Shown here: positions 34,679 through 42,940 of the stretch, in pieces
Layout: every line of letters begins with the position of its first letter
How positions within the stretch are numbered: the first letter of the stretch is position 1
Source of the DNA: a virus
Length of the DNA stretch: 64,000 nt
Direction: 5' to 3' (one strand)
IMG/VR virus record: IMGVR_UViG_3300027969_003137
Location: 23,519 to 87,518 of that record
Translations under genes and position numbers: made by a program
Notes under the pieces: generated by a model
What the model saw: only the letters and a program-made list of their open reading frames with translations
Database searches by the model: none
Told to the model about the DNA's origin: nothing

Positions 34679-35038
34679 ATGGCTACAAACTTTGATGTTA
34701 AACATGTTAAGATACGAGCCCTTCATGATTGGGTTATTGTTTCAGACATGGACTTTGGCGAAATTACTACCGCGGCTGGATTAGTTATTCGAAGTGATAA
34801 TGGTAAAACACATGGCATTAAACCTCGGTGGGGTAAGGTTTACTGTATAGGGCCTGAACAAAAAGATGTCAAAGTAGGTGATTGGATTTTAATTGAACAT
34901 GGTCGATGGACTAGAGCCATGCACATTAACGACGGCGAACAAGAAGTCAAAATTCATCGAGTTGATGCTAACTGTATCATAGGCATATCTGATACACCGC
35001 CTACATCGGAAGAATGGTACGTTGCCGATTCAATGTAA
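34679..35038 (+). CDS. GroES-like co-chaperonin (T4 gp31 analogue)
   Basis: The 119-residue protein follows the Cpn10 pattern: an initial RALHDWVIVSDM strand, a glycine-containing mobile-loop region (TTAAGLVIRSDNGKTHG, about residues 31-47), GKVYCIGPE, and a VKVGDWILIEHG strand. T4 gp31 replaces GroES and widens the GroEL chamber for folding the capsid protein gp23; this gene probably does the same. It is slightly longer than GroES at the C-terminus. It starts 2 nt after the previous gene. Confidence 0.7.
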   Translation: MATNFDVKHVKIRALHDWVIVSDMDFGEITTAAGLVIRSDNGKTHGIKPRWGKVYCIGPEQKDVKVGDWILIEHGRWTRAMHINDGEQEVKIHRVDANCIIGISDTPPTSEEWYVADSM

Positions 35039-35041
35039 TAT

Positions 35042-35281
35042 ATGCACATGAAGAAAAAGTCATGGAGCGTGGAGGAAATTGCCACGCAAATCCATGCCAT
35101 TGCTAGGGAATGTTCTAGTCCCTACAATGAAGGGTTCACTGCATTTGAACTCAAAAAAGATCTCTATCAAATTAAAGAAATCTTAGAAACAGCCATTAAA
35201 CAAAGTCCCACCTTTTATGGCGAACAAGAGTGGTTGACAGAACAAGAAAAAAAGCGTATTATTAAGATATTAAAGTCTTAA
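35042..35281 (+). CDS. hypothetical small helical protein
   Basis: This protein has 79 residues, or 77 if the ATG at 35048 is used. It is charged and helical, with no recognisable motif. It lies between the GroES-like and MazG-like genes with gaps of 3 and 9 nt. Function unknown. Confidence 0.55.
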   Translation: MHMKKKSWSVEEIATQIHAIARECSSPYNEGFTAFELKKDLYQIKEILETAIKQSPTFYGEQEWLTEQEKKRIIKILKS

Positions 35282-35290
35282 GGAGATACT

Positions 35291-35671
35291 GTGACTAATC
35301 CATTTCGTGATCAAGAAAAGTTCATGCGGGCCTGCGACCAAAGTGTTGGCAAATTTGACGAACTACAATTTGCATTGTATACTAATCTTATTACTGAAGA
35401 GCATCAAGAATTTCTAGAGGCCACACTAGCAGAAGATCCGATAGAACAATTAGATGCACTTATTGACATACTAGTAGTCACCATTGGTGCTATTCACAGC
35501 ATGGGTGCAGATGCAGAAGGTGCATGGAAAGAAGTAATGATGACTAACTTTGCCAAGATTGATTCGGAGACCGGTAAGGTTCGCAAGCGTGAAGATGGCA
35601 AAGTACTAAAGCCAATCGGTTGGGAGTCACCTGCATTAGGACAGTTTGTATTTAAAAAGGCAAAAGAATGA
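35291..35671 (+). CDS. MazG-like all-alpha NTP pyrophosphohydrolase
   Basis: The 126-residue protein starts with GTG after AAGGAGA. It has the MazG/PRA-PH metal site: ITEEHQEFLEA supplies the EExxE cluster and EQLDALIDILVV the second ExxD cluster. The ending GKVRKREDGKVLKPIGW is typical of phage versions. Such enzymes hydrolyse (d)NTPs to the monophosphate and pyrophosphate; in phages they may clean modified nucleotides or lower ppGpp, neither shown here. It overlaps the clamp-loader gene by 4 nt. Confidence 0.75.
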   Translation: MTNPFRDQEKFMRACDQSVGKFDELQFALYTNLITEEHQEFLEATLAEDPIEQLDALIDILVVTIGAIHSMGADAEGAWKEVMMTNFAKIDSETGKVRKREDGKVLKPIGWESPALGQFVFKKAKE

Positions 35672-36582
35672 AAGAACTATGGGTAGAAAAATACCGTCCT
35701 AAAACTATTGACGGCTTTGTGTGGCGAGACGAGGCTCAACGTAAACAGGTAATGACCTGGATCAAAGATAAAAGTGTTCCACATCTATTGTTAAGTGGAC
35801 CACCCGGTATCGGAAAGACCACTATGGCCAAGATGCTGGTAAATGAAATTGGTATCGAAGATGCTGATGTCCTAGAAGTCAATGCTAGTAGAGAAACAGG
35901 TATTGATTTTATTAGAGACAAGATTGTTCCATTCATTTCTACTATTGCTTGGGGTCCGTTTAAAGTTGTACTACTAGATGAGGCAGATCGTCTTAGCCCT
36001 AATGCACAAGATTCTCTAAAGGGTATCATTGAGGAGTATAGTTCCTTTGCTAGGTTTATTTTAACCTGCAATAGTCCAAATAAAATTGTTCCTGCTTTGC
36101 ACAGTAGATGTCAGCAGTTTCATTTTAGCAAACTGGATATGACTGAGTATACTGCAAGAGCTGCTACCATACTGGTCGAAGAGTCTATTGAATTTGATTT
36201 AGAAACATTGGATTTGTATGTTAGTACTGCATATCCAGATTTAAGAAAGTGTATTAACCTGTTGCAACAGCATGTTAATGATGATAAACTTCATGTTCCT
36301 ACAAAAGAAGATGCAGGTACTATGGAGTGGAAGTTTGATATGGTTGCACTTTTCAAAGCTGGAAAAATTACAGAAGCACGTAAACTAATCTGTAGTAAAA
36401 TCCGTGTAGAAGAAGTAGAAGAAGTATTTCGTTGGTTGTACGACAATCTTGATGTGTTTGGTGATGATCAAAAACAAGACTCGGCTATTATCATTATCAA
36501 GCAAGGATTAGCTGATCATACATTGGTAGCTGACCCAGAAATCAATCTTGCAGCCACATTGGTCAAGCTGGCACGTCTCTAA
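35668..36582 (+). CDS. 44: clamp loader ATPase subunit (T4 gp44 homolog)
   Basis: The 304-residue AAA+ protein opens the sliding clamp and loads it at primer ends. Walker A is GPPGIGKTT (residues 44-52), Walker B LLDEAD (102-107), sensor 1 lies in FILTCNSPN, and the SRC arginine-finger motif follows. Size matches T4 gp44 (about 319). A small subunit (gp62) is not recognised next to it; the downstream genes at 36582 or 37048 are in its usual place but do not look like gp62. It overlaps the DUF2452 gene by 1 nt. Confidence 0.93.
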   Translation: MKELWVEKYRPKTIDGFVWRDEAQRKQVMTWIKDKSVPHLLLSGPPGIGKTTMAKMLVNEIGIEDADVLEVNASRETGIDFIRDKIVPFISTIAWGPFKVVLLDEADRLSPNAQDSLKGIIEEYSSFARFILTCNSPNKIVPALHSRCQQFHFSKLDMTEYTARAATILVEESIEFDLETLDLYVSTAYPDLRKCINLLQQHVNDDKLHVPTKEDAGTMEWKFDMVALFKAGKITEARKLICSKIRVEEVEEVFRWLYDNLDVFGDDQKQDSAIIIIKQGLADHTLVADPEINLAATLVKLARL

Positions 36583-37055
36583 TGTCAGATGATAAGTCTA
36601 ACTCTGCCAAGGGCCGTACCAGCTACGACTCTACATCAACAGGTTCTCTGATACCATTCTTTAATAGGAATGTGTCAGAGTATCCCACAGAAGCTGGTGG
36701 TGTTAAATTTGATCTAGTGCCTGTCACCAAACAAAAAGATATCATGATTAATCATGCTAGGATTTATGCCCAGCAAGAGTATGATCGAATTATGGAACTG
36801 GTTGCTGTGTTAGAGAATCAAGCTCAGGCAATTAAGCGACGACTGGATATTACTGATGCCGTACATGGAGCCGTTTATCAATTTCAACCTGTAATGGGCA
36901 ACATCTATTGGCTGGCATGGGATAAACGGAAACAGCATACCTTATTAACACAAAACGGACCGAACAATTGGTCTAGTAGTTCACCGGAAGATTACGAATA
37001 CAAGGCGCAGGTAAAGTATATGGGCGACCATACCTGGATGGAAATAAATGAATAA
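36582..37055 (+). CDS. DUF2452-family protein
   Basis: The 157-residue protein has the core of DUF2452: VPVTKQKDIMINHARIYAQQ, a long helix EYDRIMELVAVLENQAQAIK, and then YWLAWDKRK and a final TWMEIN. Its role is unknown in any organism I know. It lies in the same tight unit as gp44 and overlaps the next gene by 8 nt. Confidence 0.7.
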   Translation: MSDDKSNSAKGRTSYDSTSTGSLIPFFNRNVSEYPTEAGGVKFDLVPVTKQKDIMINHARIYAQQEYDRIMELVAVLENQAQAIKRRLDITDAVHGAVYQFQPVMGNIYWLAWDKRKQHTLLTQNGPNNWSSSSPEDYEYKAQVKYMGDHTWMEINE

Positions 37056-37293
37056 CAGATATATGATTGTGACCTATGTACAAAAGTCTGATGGTAAATG
37101 GGACGAGCTCACTGAATTTAAAAATAGTATTAGACCAAAACATCTGCAGAATGCCAAGGTCATTCTTGATTTTAGATATAAAAAAGTCGTCAAAAACACC
37201 CTCAATAAAGAAGCTGGATTTGACGACATGTTGGAATTTTACAAGAGGCTGTTAGGAGATCAACTAACACCCTATCTGCCTCCTGAGCTTTAA
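37048..37293 (+). CDS. conserved hypothetical protein
   Basis: This 81-residue protein starts RYMIVTYVQKSDGKWDEL and has an alternating strand/charged pattern, ending with a helix. A family of similar proteins occurs next to gp44-type genes in T4-like phages. Its 3' end is convergent with phoH and overlaps it by 4 nt. Function unknown. Confidence 0.6.
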   Translation: MNNRYMIVTYVQKSDGKWDELTEFKNSIRPKHLQNAKVILDFRYKKVVKNTLNKEAGFDDMLEFYKRLLGDQLTPYLPPEL

Positions 37294-38030
37294 GTTTCTC
37301 CGTAGATTGCTAGTATCTCCTTGACAGCTTCATGGCGTTCAACGTCACTCACAGTAAAATGACAGGTGTCTACATATCTGTGATTTTCAAAGTTATTATA
37401 TAACTTCAGGAATTCAAGCAACCCATTATTGCTTGGGCGGTCGGCCTGCTGTAGATCTCCAGTGACAACCATTCTAGATCCCTGTCCTAGTCGAGTCAGC
37501 AGCATCTTCATCTGACTAGGCGTTGTGTTTTGCATTTCGTCGGCTATAACGATGGCATTCTTAAACGTTCTGCCTCGCATATAAGCTAGTGGACTGGTTT
37601 CAATGATTCCTTCTGCAACCATATGTTCAATCTCTTTAGCGTTATAATTCTCGGCAATTACATCAAAGATTGGTCTCGTCCATGGGGCCATCTTTTCATT
37701 AAGATCACCTGGTAAAAACCCGTGTTCCTCATCCACTGAAACAGCTGGTCTGGTAATTATAATTTTATCAACTTCACCGTACTTGAGTTGATCCACCGCC
37801 CATTGTACAGCTAACATGGTTTTACCCGTGCCGGCTGGACCTGTAGCAAATACGATCATTTTAGTTGAATCGTTTAGCTTTAACAGGTAATTTTCTTGAT
37901 TAAGGTTTTTGGGATATATTTGAACTCTTGGACGTTTTTTGTAGGATGTTGTATCTACTATTTTAATTACGTTAGACTCTTGGTGATATTGATTAGCTTT
38001 CAGTGCTACTGCTGCTCTTTTACGCTTCAT
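37290..38030 (-). CDS. phoH: PhoH-like P-loop ATPase
   Basis: The 246-residue protein has Walker A GPAGTGKT (residues 64-71), Walker B VIADEMQN, and conserved TRPAVSVDEEHGFLPG and GDLQQ motifs, all as in PhoH. PhoH-family proteins are ATPases linked to RNA metabolism and phosphate starvation; in phages the role is not settled. The N-terminus of about 45 residues is basic. AGGAGGG precedes the ATG. It is the only minus-strand gene in a 20-kb block and has a long leader with repeats (38049-38136). Confidence 0.92.
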   Translation of the reverse strand: MKRKRAAVALKANQYHQESNVIKIVDTTSYKKRPRVQIYPKNLNQENYLLKLNDSTKMIVFATGPAGTGKTMLAVQWAVDQLKYGEVDKIIITRPAVSVDEEHGFLPGDLNEKMAPWTRPIFDVIAENYNAKEIEHMVAEGIIETSPLAYMRGRTFKNAIVIADEMQNTTPSQMKMLLTRLGQGSRMVVTGDLQQADRPSNNGLLEFLKLYNNFENHRYVDTCHFTVSDVERHEAVKEILAIYGET

Positions 38031-38048
38031 ATAAGGTTAGCCCTCCTT

Positions 38049-38136
38049 GTTATGTGTTAGGCACGGACCTTTTAACCGACGTGTCCGTGTACGAACACAC
38101 AAGTATTTAACTCCAGGATCTAAAAGTTATGTGTTA
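38049..38136. repeat. phoH leader: 11-bp direct repeats and a 7-bp inverted repeat
   Basis: GTTATGTGTTA occurs at 38049-38059 and again at 38126-38136 (TAACACATAAC on the phoH strand). Between them CACGGAC (38062-38068) and GTCCGTG (38083-38089) form a perfect 7-bp stem with a 14-nt loop. The layout suggests operator or leader structure for phoH. A minus-strand GTTAAATAC lies near 38103-38112. Confidence 0.6.
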
Positions 38137-38151
38137 TGTTTGTATTTTGAC

Positions 38152-38159
38152 GATAAATA
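38152..38159 (+). promoter_or_regulatory. late promoter box GATAAATA
   Basis: GATAAATAC lies 15 nt before the ATG at 38175, with AGGAG between. It is divergent from phoH. Confidence 0.55.
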
Positions 38160-38174
38160 CAATTAGGAGAAATC

Positions 38175-38705
38175 ATGGCCGATATTAAAGATATTATACA
38201 AAATATAGAACAGCTTTACGGGTCTAATAACAGCTTGAACATGCTTAAAGATTTTGAGCGTGTTGTAGACGAGTTAGATGTCTATGTTTATGAAAACTGG
38301 ATTGACGGTGAGCTAGTTGCCGGACCCAAAGAATCACGCTACTTTGTAGAGTGTACATTCATGTGGCCCGAAGAAAAGATGCCTGAGCCGCAAGGCGGCA
38401 AGCGCCTATTAGACTACGGTTGCAAAGTTCAGTACGCTGAAAGCAGCATTTCTAAAGTGCGTAAAATTAAAACCCCAGATGATGTTCGTCCTGGTACAAA
38501 GAAAGGCAAGATTGATCATGAGCCTGTGTGGATGGTAAAAATTTCCATGCCCAAGAAATTAATGAACGACATCAATCGTGGTTATAAAAATCTCGATGCA
38601 AATAAAGTAGAAGATATACTAAATCAAAATGGAGTAGTAGCAGCTCAACCAGAAGCTACTGCGCCTGCAGAAGGAGCCGCAGATGCCGCACAGCCAACAG
38701 CTTAA
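38175..38705 (+). CDS. conserved T4-like hypothetical protein
   Basis: The 176-residue protein begins ADIKDIIQNIEQLYGSNN and has two ordered blocks (YFVECTFMWPEEKMPEP, EPVWMVKISMPKKLMNDIN), ending in a long Ala/Pro/Glu-rich tail. Relatives are widespread in T4-like phages of water in my memory. Function unknown. It is preceded by a late box and a good ribosome site. Confidence 0.65.
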   Translation: MADIKDIIQNIEQLYGSNNSLNMLKDFERVVDELDVYVYENWIDGELVAGPKESRYFVECTFMWPEEKMPEPQGGKRLLDYGCKVQYAESSISKVRKIKTPDDVRPGTKKGKIDHEPVWMVKISMPKKLMNDINRGYKNLDANKVEDILNQNGVVAAQPEATAPAEGAADAAQPTA

Positions 38706-38721
38706 TGAAGGACTACGTCCA

Positions 38722-39429
38722 ATGGACCTAGCCGAAATGGTTAATAAAACTTTTGAAGTAGATACCTTTCGATCAAAGATGGGCGAGGACCGTGACGTAT
38801 GTGTATTAACATTCACTGTGCTTGATAGAAATCCTGCAAAGGATCTCATGGAGTTTATCGAGAAGGGCTACGACTTTGTGCTAGATGCCGATGTCAGCAG
38901 TGGCGAGAATACCAATGGCGAGTATAGTGTATTTGTTGAATTGTCAAGAACCAAAGACCTTGCTGAACAGATCAAAGAACTAACCTACGGTATTAAAAAA
39001 CTAACAGGTATTGGTGATTGGGAATTCCGCTATCACAAAGACGGCAAGAAGTTTCAGGTATCAGAAGAAACTCTTAAATCAGTTATTCCACCATCGCCAG
39101 GTGCCTATGATGGACTAATGAGCAAGATGCGTACTGAAGGAATCAAACGTTTCTTCAACAAGACTCTAATGGACGATCTAACACTAGACGGTGATATTAT
39201 CACCATTCACAAACCTTTTGACCGACAGGTCAAACTGCGTATGGTTAAAGAAGCTGCTACCGATTCTATTCTAGAAGGTGTAGTAGATCCTATCACAATG
39301 GATGATGTTTCTACTAGCGAAATATTTTGGTTAACCAAAGTACTAGGCGACTACAATATCAACAAGGTAGGCGACAAATTTATGTTTGACAACAACGGTC
39401 AAGCAATGCTATTACAAAGGATAGATTAA
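38722..39429 (+). CDS. conserved T4-like hypothetical protein
   Basis: The protein has 235 residues from the ATG at 38722, chosen because AAGGA lies 9 nt upstream; an in-frame ATG at 38683 would overlap the previous gene. Segments CVLTFTVLDRNPAKDLMEFI and GYDFVLDADVSSGEN and the final LRMVKEA...FWLTKVLGDY are conserved in other phages as I recall. It overlaps the endolysin start by 1 nt. Function unknown, possibly structural. Confidence 0.65.
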   Translation: MDLAEMVNKTFEVDTFRSKMGEDRDVCVLTFTVLDRNPAKDLMEFIEKGYDFVLDADVSSGENTNGEYSVFVELSRTKDLAEQIKELTYGIKKLTGIGDWEFRYHKDGKKFQVSEETLKSVIPPSPGAYDGLMSKMRTEGIKRFFNKTLMDDLTLDGDIITIHKPFDRQVKLRMVKEAATDSILEGVVDPITMDDVSTSEIFWLTKVLGDYNINKVGDKFMFDNNGQAMLLQRID

Positions 39430-40058
39430 TGAGCTTTACATTCGATTTTACAAAAGACCAACTGAAAGAAATGATTCCCAAGAATTCCTATGTGGATCAA
39501 TGGTTTGAAGCATTAGACAATATACTACCAGAGTACGATATCACAACTCCACAACGTGTGGCTGCTTTCCTAGCACAGTGCGCTCACGAAAGCGGTGGTT
39601 TTGTTTTCCTAAAAGAAAACCTAAACTACAAGGCAGCAAGCCTACGCAGAGTGTTTCCCAAGTATTTTCCAGACGATGCCATTGCTGCTCAGTATGCTGG
39701 CAAGGGCGAAATGATTGCCAATCGAGTGTATGCTAATCGTATGGGCAATGGCTCAGAAGCATCAGGCGATGGATTTAAGTACTGCGGTCGTGGGCTTATT
39801 CAGTTGACTGGCAAGAACAACTACACATTCTTTGCAGGATCGCTAGACATTCCTGTAGAAGAAGCCAGCGAATACCTACAGACATTCGAAGGCGCTGTGC
39901 AGTCAGCCTGTTTTTTCTGGGAACAAAACAAACTAAATCAGTACGCAGATAGTGGTGATATTTTAACAATGACCAAACGTATCAACGGTGGCACCATTGG
40001 TCTAGAAGATCGCATCAAGCATTACGAACACGCATTACACATATTTGGAGCAGCATAA
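39429..40058 (+). CDS. GH19-type endolysin
   Basis: The 209-residue protein resembles the glycoside hydrolase 19 lysozyme/chitinase-like endolysins. Catalytic Glu54 lies in CAHESGGF and a second acid, Glu63, in LKENLNY. YCGRGLIQLTGKNNY and the final RINGGTIGLEDRIKHYE are family blocks. It cleaves peptidoglycan during lysis. There is no signal peptide, so it needs the holin at 42397 for release. It is coupled to the spanin gene by TAATG. Confidence 0.92.
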   Translation: MSFTFDFTKDQLKEMIPKNSYVDQWFEALDNILPEYDITTPQRVAAFLAQCAHESGGFVFLKENLNYKAASLRRVFPKYFPDDAIAAQYAGKGEMIANRVYANRMGNGSEASGDGFKYCGRGLIQLTGKNNYTFFAGSLDIPVEEASEYLQTFEGAVQSACFFWEQNKLNQYADSGDILTMTKRINGGTIGLEDRIKHYEHALHIFGAA

Positions 40059-40678
40059 TGACCCTGATAGGATGGCTGTTCGGTATTATTCCTGATAGTC
40101 TTTTTATTTGGATTACCTATATTCTGTTCGGAATAGGTGTTGTGTTATACTCGGCTAGCAAGTTGGTTCCTTGGATTCCCATGATGGGCCAATACAAACT
40201 TCCGGCAGAGCTATTTGGTATTGTATTTCTAGTTATAGGTTCCTATATGTTTGGTAGCTATGGAACTGAAATGGTGTGGCGCGAACGTGTAGCAGAACTA
40301 GAAGCAAAAGTTAAGGTTGCCGAAGAAAAAAGTCAACAGGTCAACACAGTTATCGAAACTAAAATAGTTACAAAAGTCAAAGTCATTAAGGAAAATGTAT
40401 ATGTTAACAGAGAAATCATCAAAGAAGTTGCGGGCAAGCAGTTGGATGCTCAGTGTACTTTGCCTCGGTCTACTGTCAGCTTGCACGACAGCGCCAGTCG
40501 TAATGAAGTTCCCGAGCGTGCCGCCGCAACTGATGGAACCCCCAGCGGAGTTGAAGCCAGTAGGCTCCTCGACAGAGTCGTTGAAAACTACGGGGCCTGC
40601 CACGAAAACGCAGAAAAATTAAGGGCGTGGCAAGAATGGTACAGGGAGCAGAAGAAAATCTTCGAAAGTGTTAAATAG
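40058..40678 (+). CDS. inner-membrane spanin (Rz-like)
   Basis: The 206-residue protein has two N-terminal membrane segments (about residues 12-32 and 48-68), a long coiled-coil (VAELEAKVKVAEEKSQQVNT) reaching into the periplasm, and a charged C-terminal domain. A second reading frame inside it encodes a lipoprotein (40401-40622), the classic nested Rz/Rz1 layout. Together they fuse inner and outer membranes in the last lysis step. An unusual feature is the two-segment N-terminus; lambda Rz has one. Confidence 0.85.
   Translation: MTLIGWLFGIIPDSLFIWITYILFGIGVVLYSASKLVPWIPMMGQYKLPAELFGIVFLVIGSYMFGSYGTEMVWRERVAELEAKVKVAEEKSQQVNTVIETKIVTKVKVIKENVYVNREIIKEVAGKQLDAQCTLPRSTVSLHDSASRNEVPERAAATDGTPSGVEASRLLDRVVENYGACHENAEKLRAWQEWYREQKKIFESVK
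40401..40622 (+). CDS. outer-membrane spanin lipoprotein (Rz1-like), nested in the i-spanin gene
   Basis: This 73-residue ORF lies wholly inside the i-spanin gene in another frame. It has a basic N-terminus, a hydrophobic core and a lipobox LLSAC with Cys28 as the lipidated residue, followed by a short proline-rich mature part (VPPQLMEPPAELKPV). The ATG at 40401 is preferred over 40395 because AAGGA lies 8 nt upstream of it. Together with the i-spanin it completes lysis. Confidence 0.88.
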   Translation: MLTEKSSKKLRASSWMLSVLCLGLLSACTTAPVVMKFPSVPPQLMEPPAELKPVGSSTESLKTTGPATKTQKN

Positions 40679-40707
40679 TAGTACATAATCCAAAAGGAGC
40701 GAAAACC

Positions 40708-41085
40708 ATGGAATTGGAACAAATCAAAGAAAAGATGAGTGCTGGCGAAGCCAAGGGCGCACTGATCGAAAAGGTAACATTTGCTGTGTTACCCATCATG
40801 TTTGCCTGTGTGGTGTACTTGATGAATGCGCTGAGTCATGTTAATACACAGTTGACCATTCTTGAAAGCAAGATGCAGTTGGTGGTGACATCAGACAACA
40901 AACAAGCACCAAACATGGGTGCTGAACTGGCTCGTGAAAAACTACGCCAAGACTTCATGCAGGCCAACACAGAAGCACTAGCAAGAAGCGGTGCCAACAA
41001 AGCAGTGCTGGACACATTGGTATGGCGTGTGCAAGAGTTAGAAAAGCACAAAGAGAAACAAACCAGCAATGTTGGGAAGAAGTAA
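40708..41085 (+). CDS. single-pass membrane protein with coiled coil
   Basis: The 125-residue protein has one membrane segment (about residues 24-42, VTFAVLPIMFACVVYLMNAL) and a long C-terminal helix that could form a coiled coil. AAGGAG precedes the ATG. It is in the lysis block between the spanins and DUF4337, so a role in lysis timing or an antiholin-like role is possible but not shown. Confidence 0.6.
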   Translation: MELEQIKEKMSAGEAKGALIEKVTFAVLPIMFACVVYLMNALSHVNTQLTILESKMQLVVTSDNKQAPNMGAELAREKLRQDFMQANTEALARSGANKAVLDTLVWRVQELEKHKEKQTSNVGKK

Positions 41086-41087
41086 TC

Positions 41088-41651
41088 ATGTCCTTGATTG
41101 ATTCAGTATTAAACCTAGTAACCAAACAACCCAAAGATCTCAACGCTCCTAAGCCTCCAGTTGGATCACGTAGCGAACGTGAAGCAAAATTAAAAGACAA
41201 AGCAGGTATGGTTATTAGCATATTTGCATTGTTACTAGCAGTTAACAGTTGGTACGGTGGTAAACTATCTAGCACAGTATTAAACAATACACTAGGTGCT
41301 AACAACACATGGGCACAATACCAAGCTAAAGCAGGTCGTGGTGTAAGCTATGAAATTGCTGCAAAAACTACAGCTGATACAAAACTACGTGCAGAATTCC
41401 AAGCTGAAAAAGAGCGCATGGACAGTGACAAGAAAGAGCTTGCTGCTAAGGCAAGAGAAATGGAAGCAGTTCGTGAAGAAGCTAAGAAGTCTAGTCCCTG
41501 GATTGCATATGCTAATACGGCATATCAGTTGGCCATTGTTGTTCTATCAGCAAGCATTTTAGCCGTTAGTATGGGAATGTTTTGGGGTAGCTTTGTAGTA
41601 GCCGGTTTTGGTATACTGCTAAGTCTAAACGGCTTATACCTTTGGTTTTAA
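41088..41651 (+). CDS. DUF4337-family membrane protein
   Basis: The 187-residue protein from the ATG at 41088 follows the DUF4337 layout: a cytoplasmic start, one membrane segment (about 37-55), a long helical loop with a coiled-coil part, and two C-terminal membrane segments. Function is unknown for the family. The gap to the previous gene is 2 nt, and it ends 2 nt before the lipase start. Confidence 0.7.
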   Translation: MSLIDSVLNLVTKQPKDLNAPKPPVGSRSEREAKLKDKAGMVISIFALLLAVNSWYGGKLSSTVLNNTLGANNTWAQYQAKAGRGVSYEIAAKTTADTKLRAEFQAEKERMDSDKKELAAKAREMEAVREEAKKSSPWIAYANTAYQLAIVVLSASILAVSMGMFWGSFVVAGFGILLSLNGLYLWF

Positions 41652-41653
41652 AA

Positions 41654-42376
41654 ATGAAAACACAACTACTATTAGAGTTTGCCAACATAGCGCAAACTAC
41701 CTACGACAATCCTAAAGACTCTAAAGCTAAGTTTAAAGCACTGGGCTATACCATTGTTCAATTCTTTGACATCGATGGCGCACAGGCATACCTGTTAACT
41801 AATGGCACAATAACAGTATTGTCCTTTAGAGGTACCGAAGTGACACAGAAGTCAGATGTATTGGCAGACTTAAAAGCCGGTAAGAATATTGAAGCCTGTG
41901 GTGGCAAGGTACACGTTGGCTTCAAAGGTGAGATAAACAAACTATGGCCCAGTATCTCTAAAGCGTTAACAGACAATCCAGGTAATATATATGTAACTGG
42001 ACACAGTCTTGGTGCTGCCATGGCAACTATTGCTGCTAGTCGTATGCAGGATCGTGTAACGGCATTGGTAACATTTGGTTCACCGAGAGTGGGCAATAAA
42101 GAGTTTGTTGACAGTGTGTTTGTTGACCATTATAGAGTACAGAACAACTGCGATGATGTGACCAAAGTTCCTTTTATGTTGATGGGATTTACACACCACG
42201 GAACACACAAGTATATGAACTTCAATGGTGAGTTTAGAGACTTGACTCCTTGGCAACAGGTAAAAGACATGGTCCGTAGCAGATTGCGAGCCAGAGCCAA
42301 GGGTCAAAAGTATATTGGCGTTTTTGATCACATGATGGCAAACTATATTTCCAAGTTAGAGAAGTTAGGAATGTAA
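41654..42376 (+). CDS. class 3 lipase / phospholipase-like hydrolase
   Basis: This 240-residue alpha/beta-hydrolase starts at the ATG at 41654; a TTG four codons upstream is in frame. The nucleophile elbow is GHSLGAAM with Ser118, the oxyanion motif is SFRGTE (57-62), and candidates for the remaining triad are Asp in NNCDDVTKVP and His in GVFDHMMANY. There is no signal peptide. Being between DUF4337 and the holin, it may attack host membrane lipids at lysis. Such a lipase is not part of the standard T4 lysis set. Confidence 0.8.
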   Translation: MKTQLLLEFANIAQTTYDNPKDSKAKFKALGYTIVQFFDIDGAQAYLLTNGTITVLSFRGTEVTQKSDVLADLKAGKNIEACGGKVHVGFKGEINKLWPSISKALTDNPGNIYVTGHSLGAAMATIAASRMQDRVTALVTFGSPRVGNKEFVDSVFVDHYRVQNNCDDVTKVPFMLMGFTHHGTHKYMNFNGEFRDLTPWQQVKDMVRSRLRARAKGQKYIGVFDHMMANYISKLEKLGM

Positions 42377-42396
42377 AAATTAAATAGGAGCGAAAA

Positions 42397-42930
42397 ATGA
42401 GCGAAGCAGTAAAAAGCGCAAGCGAACAAAAGAAAGAAGATTGGATGAACTCAAAATGGCGTCCAATGATGGGTTGGATGTATATGGTTGTCTGTATGAT
42501 GGACATGGTTATATTTCCAATCTTATGGAGTCTATTACAAACAATGACTCATAGTCCTATTACACAATGGAATCCACTAACGCTACAAGGTGCTGGATTA
42601 TTCCACATTGCAATGGGTGCAGTTTTAGGTATTGCGGCATTTGGTCGTACACAAGAAAAACTAGGAGGAGCAAACAATGGCGGAATACAAACACCAGCAA
42701 CAGGATTTGCGAGCGGGCCTTCAACATTTGGCCAACCGCAATCAGGAGGCTTCGGCAACTCCAGCGGTTTTAATTCACCAGCACCAAACACAAGTTTTGC
42801 GCCAGCACCAAGTTGGGGCACAACCCCAGTGGCAGCATCCGGCGGATTCGGCGCACCAGCAACAGGTCAAGTAGTAGCAGGGTTTGGCGGCAAGCCGGCA
42901 CCCATGCAACCAGAGCAACCACAAATTTAA
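42397..42930 (+). CDS. holin (3TM gene-transfer-agent type)
   Basis: The 177-residue protein has a short charged N-terminus, a first hydrophobic segment (MGWMYMVVCMMDMVIFPILW, about 25-44) and a second (LFHIAMGAVLGIAAFG). This matches the holin family seen in T4-like aquatic phages and gene-transfer agents. The C-terminal 90 residues are Gly/Pro/Ser/Phe-rich and low in complexity, probably cytoplasmic. It makes the inner-membrane holes that let the endolysin out. AGGAG lies 6 nt before the ATG. Confidence 0.8.
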   Translation: MSEAVKSASEQKKEDWMNSKWRPMMGWMYMVVCMMDMVIFPILWSLLQTMTHSPITQWNPLTLQGAGLFHIAMGAVLGIAAFGRTQEKLGGANNGGIQTPATGFASGPSTFGQPQSGGFGNSSGFNSPAPNTSFAPAPSWGTTPVAASGGFGAPATGQVVAGFGGKPAPMQPEQPQI

Positions 42931-42940
42931 AGGAACTATT

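Noticed and set aside
36582-37293. gp62 (clamp loader small subunit) in one of the two genes after gp44
   Set aside because: The first fits DUF2452 and the second is an 81-residue protein without resemblance to gp62 that I can see.
42549-42821. Minus-strand Pro/Gly-rich frame in the holin gene
   Set aside because: Reverse image of the low-complexity holin tail; no promoter or ribosome site.
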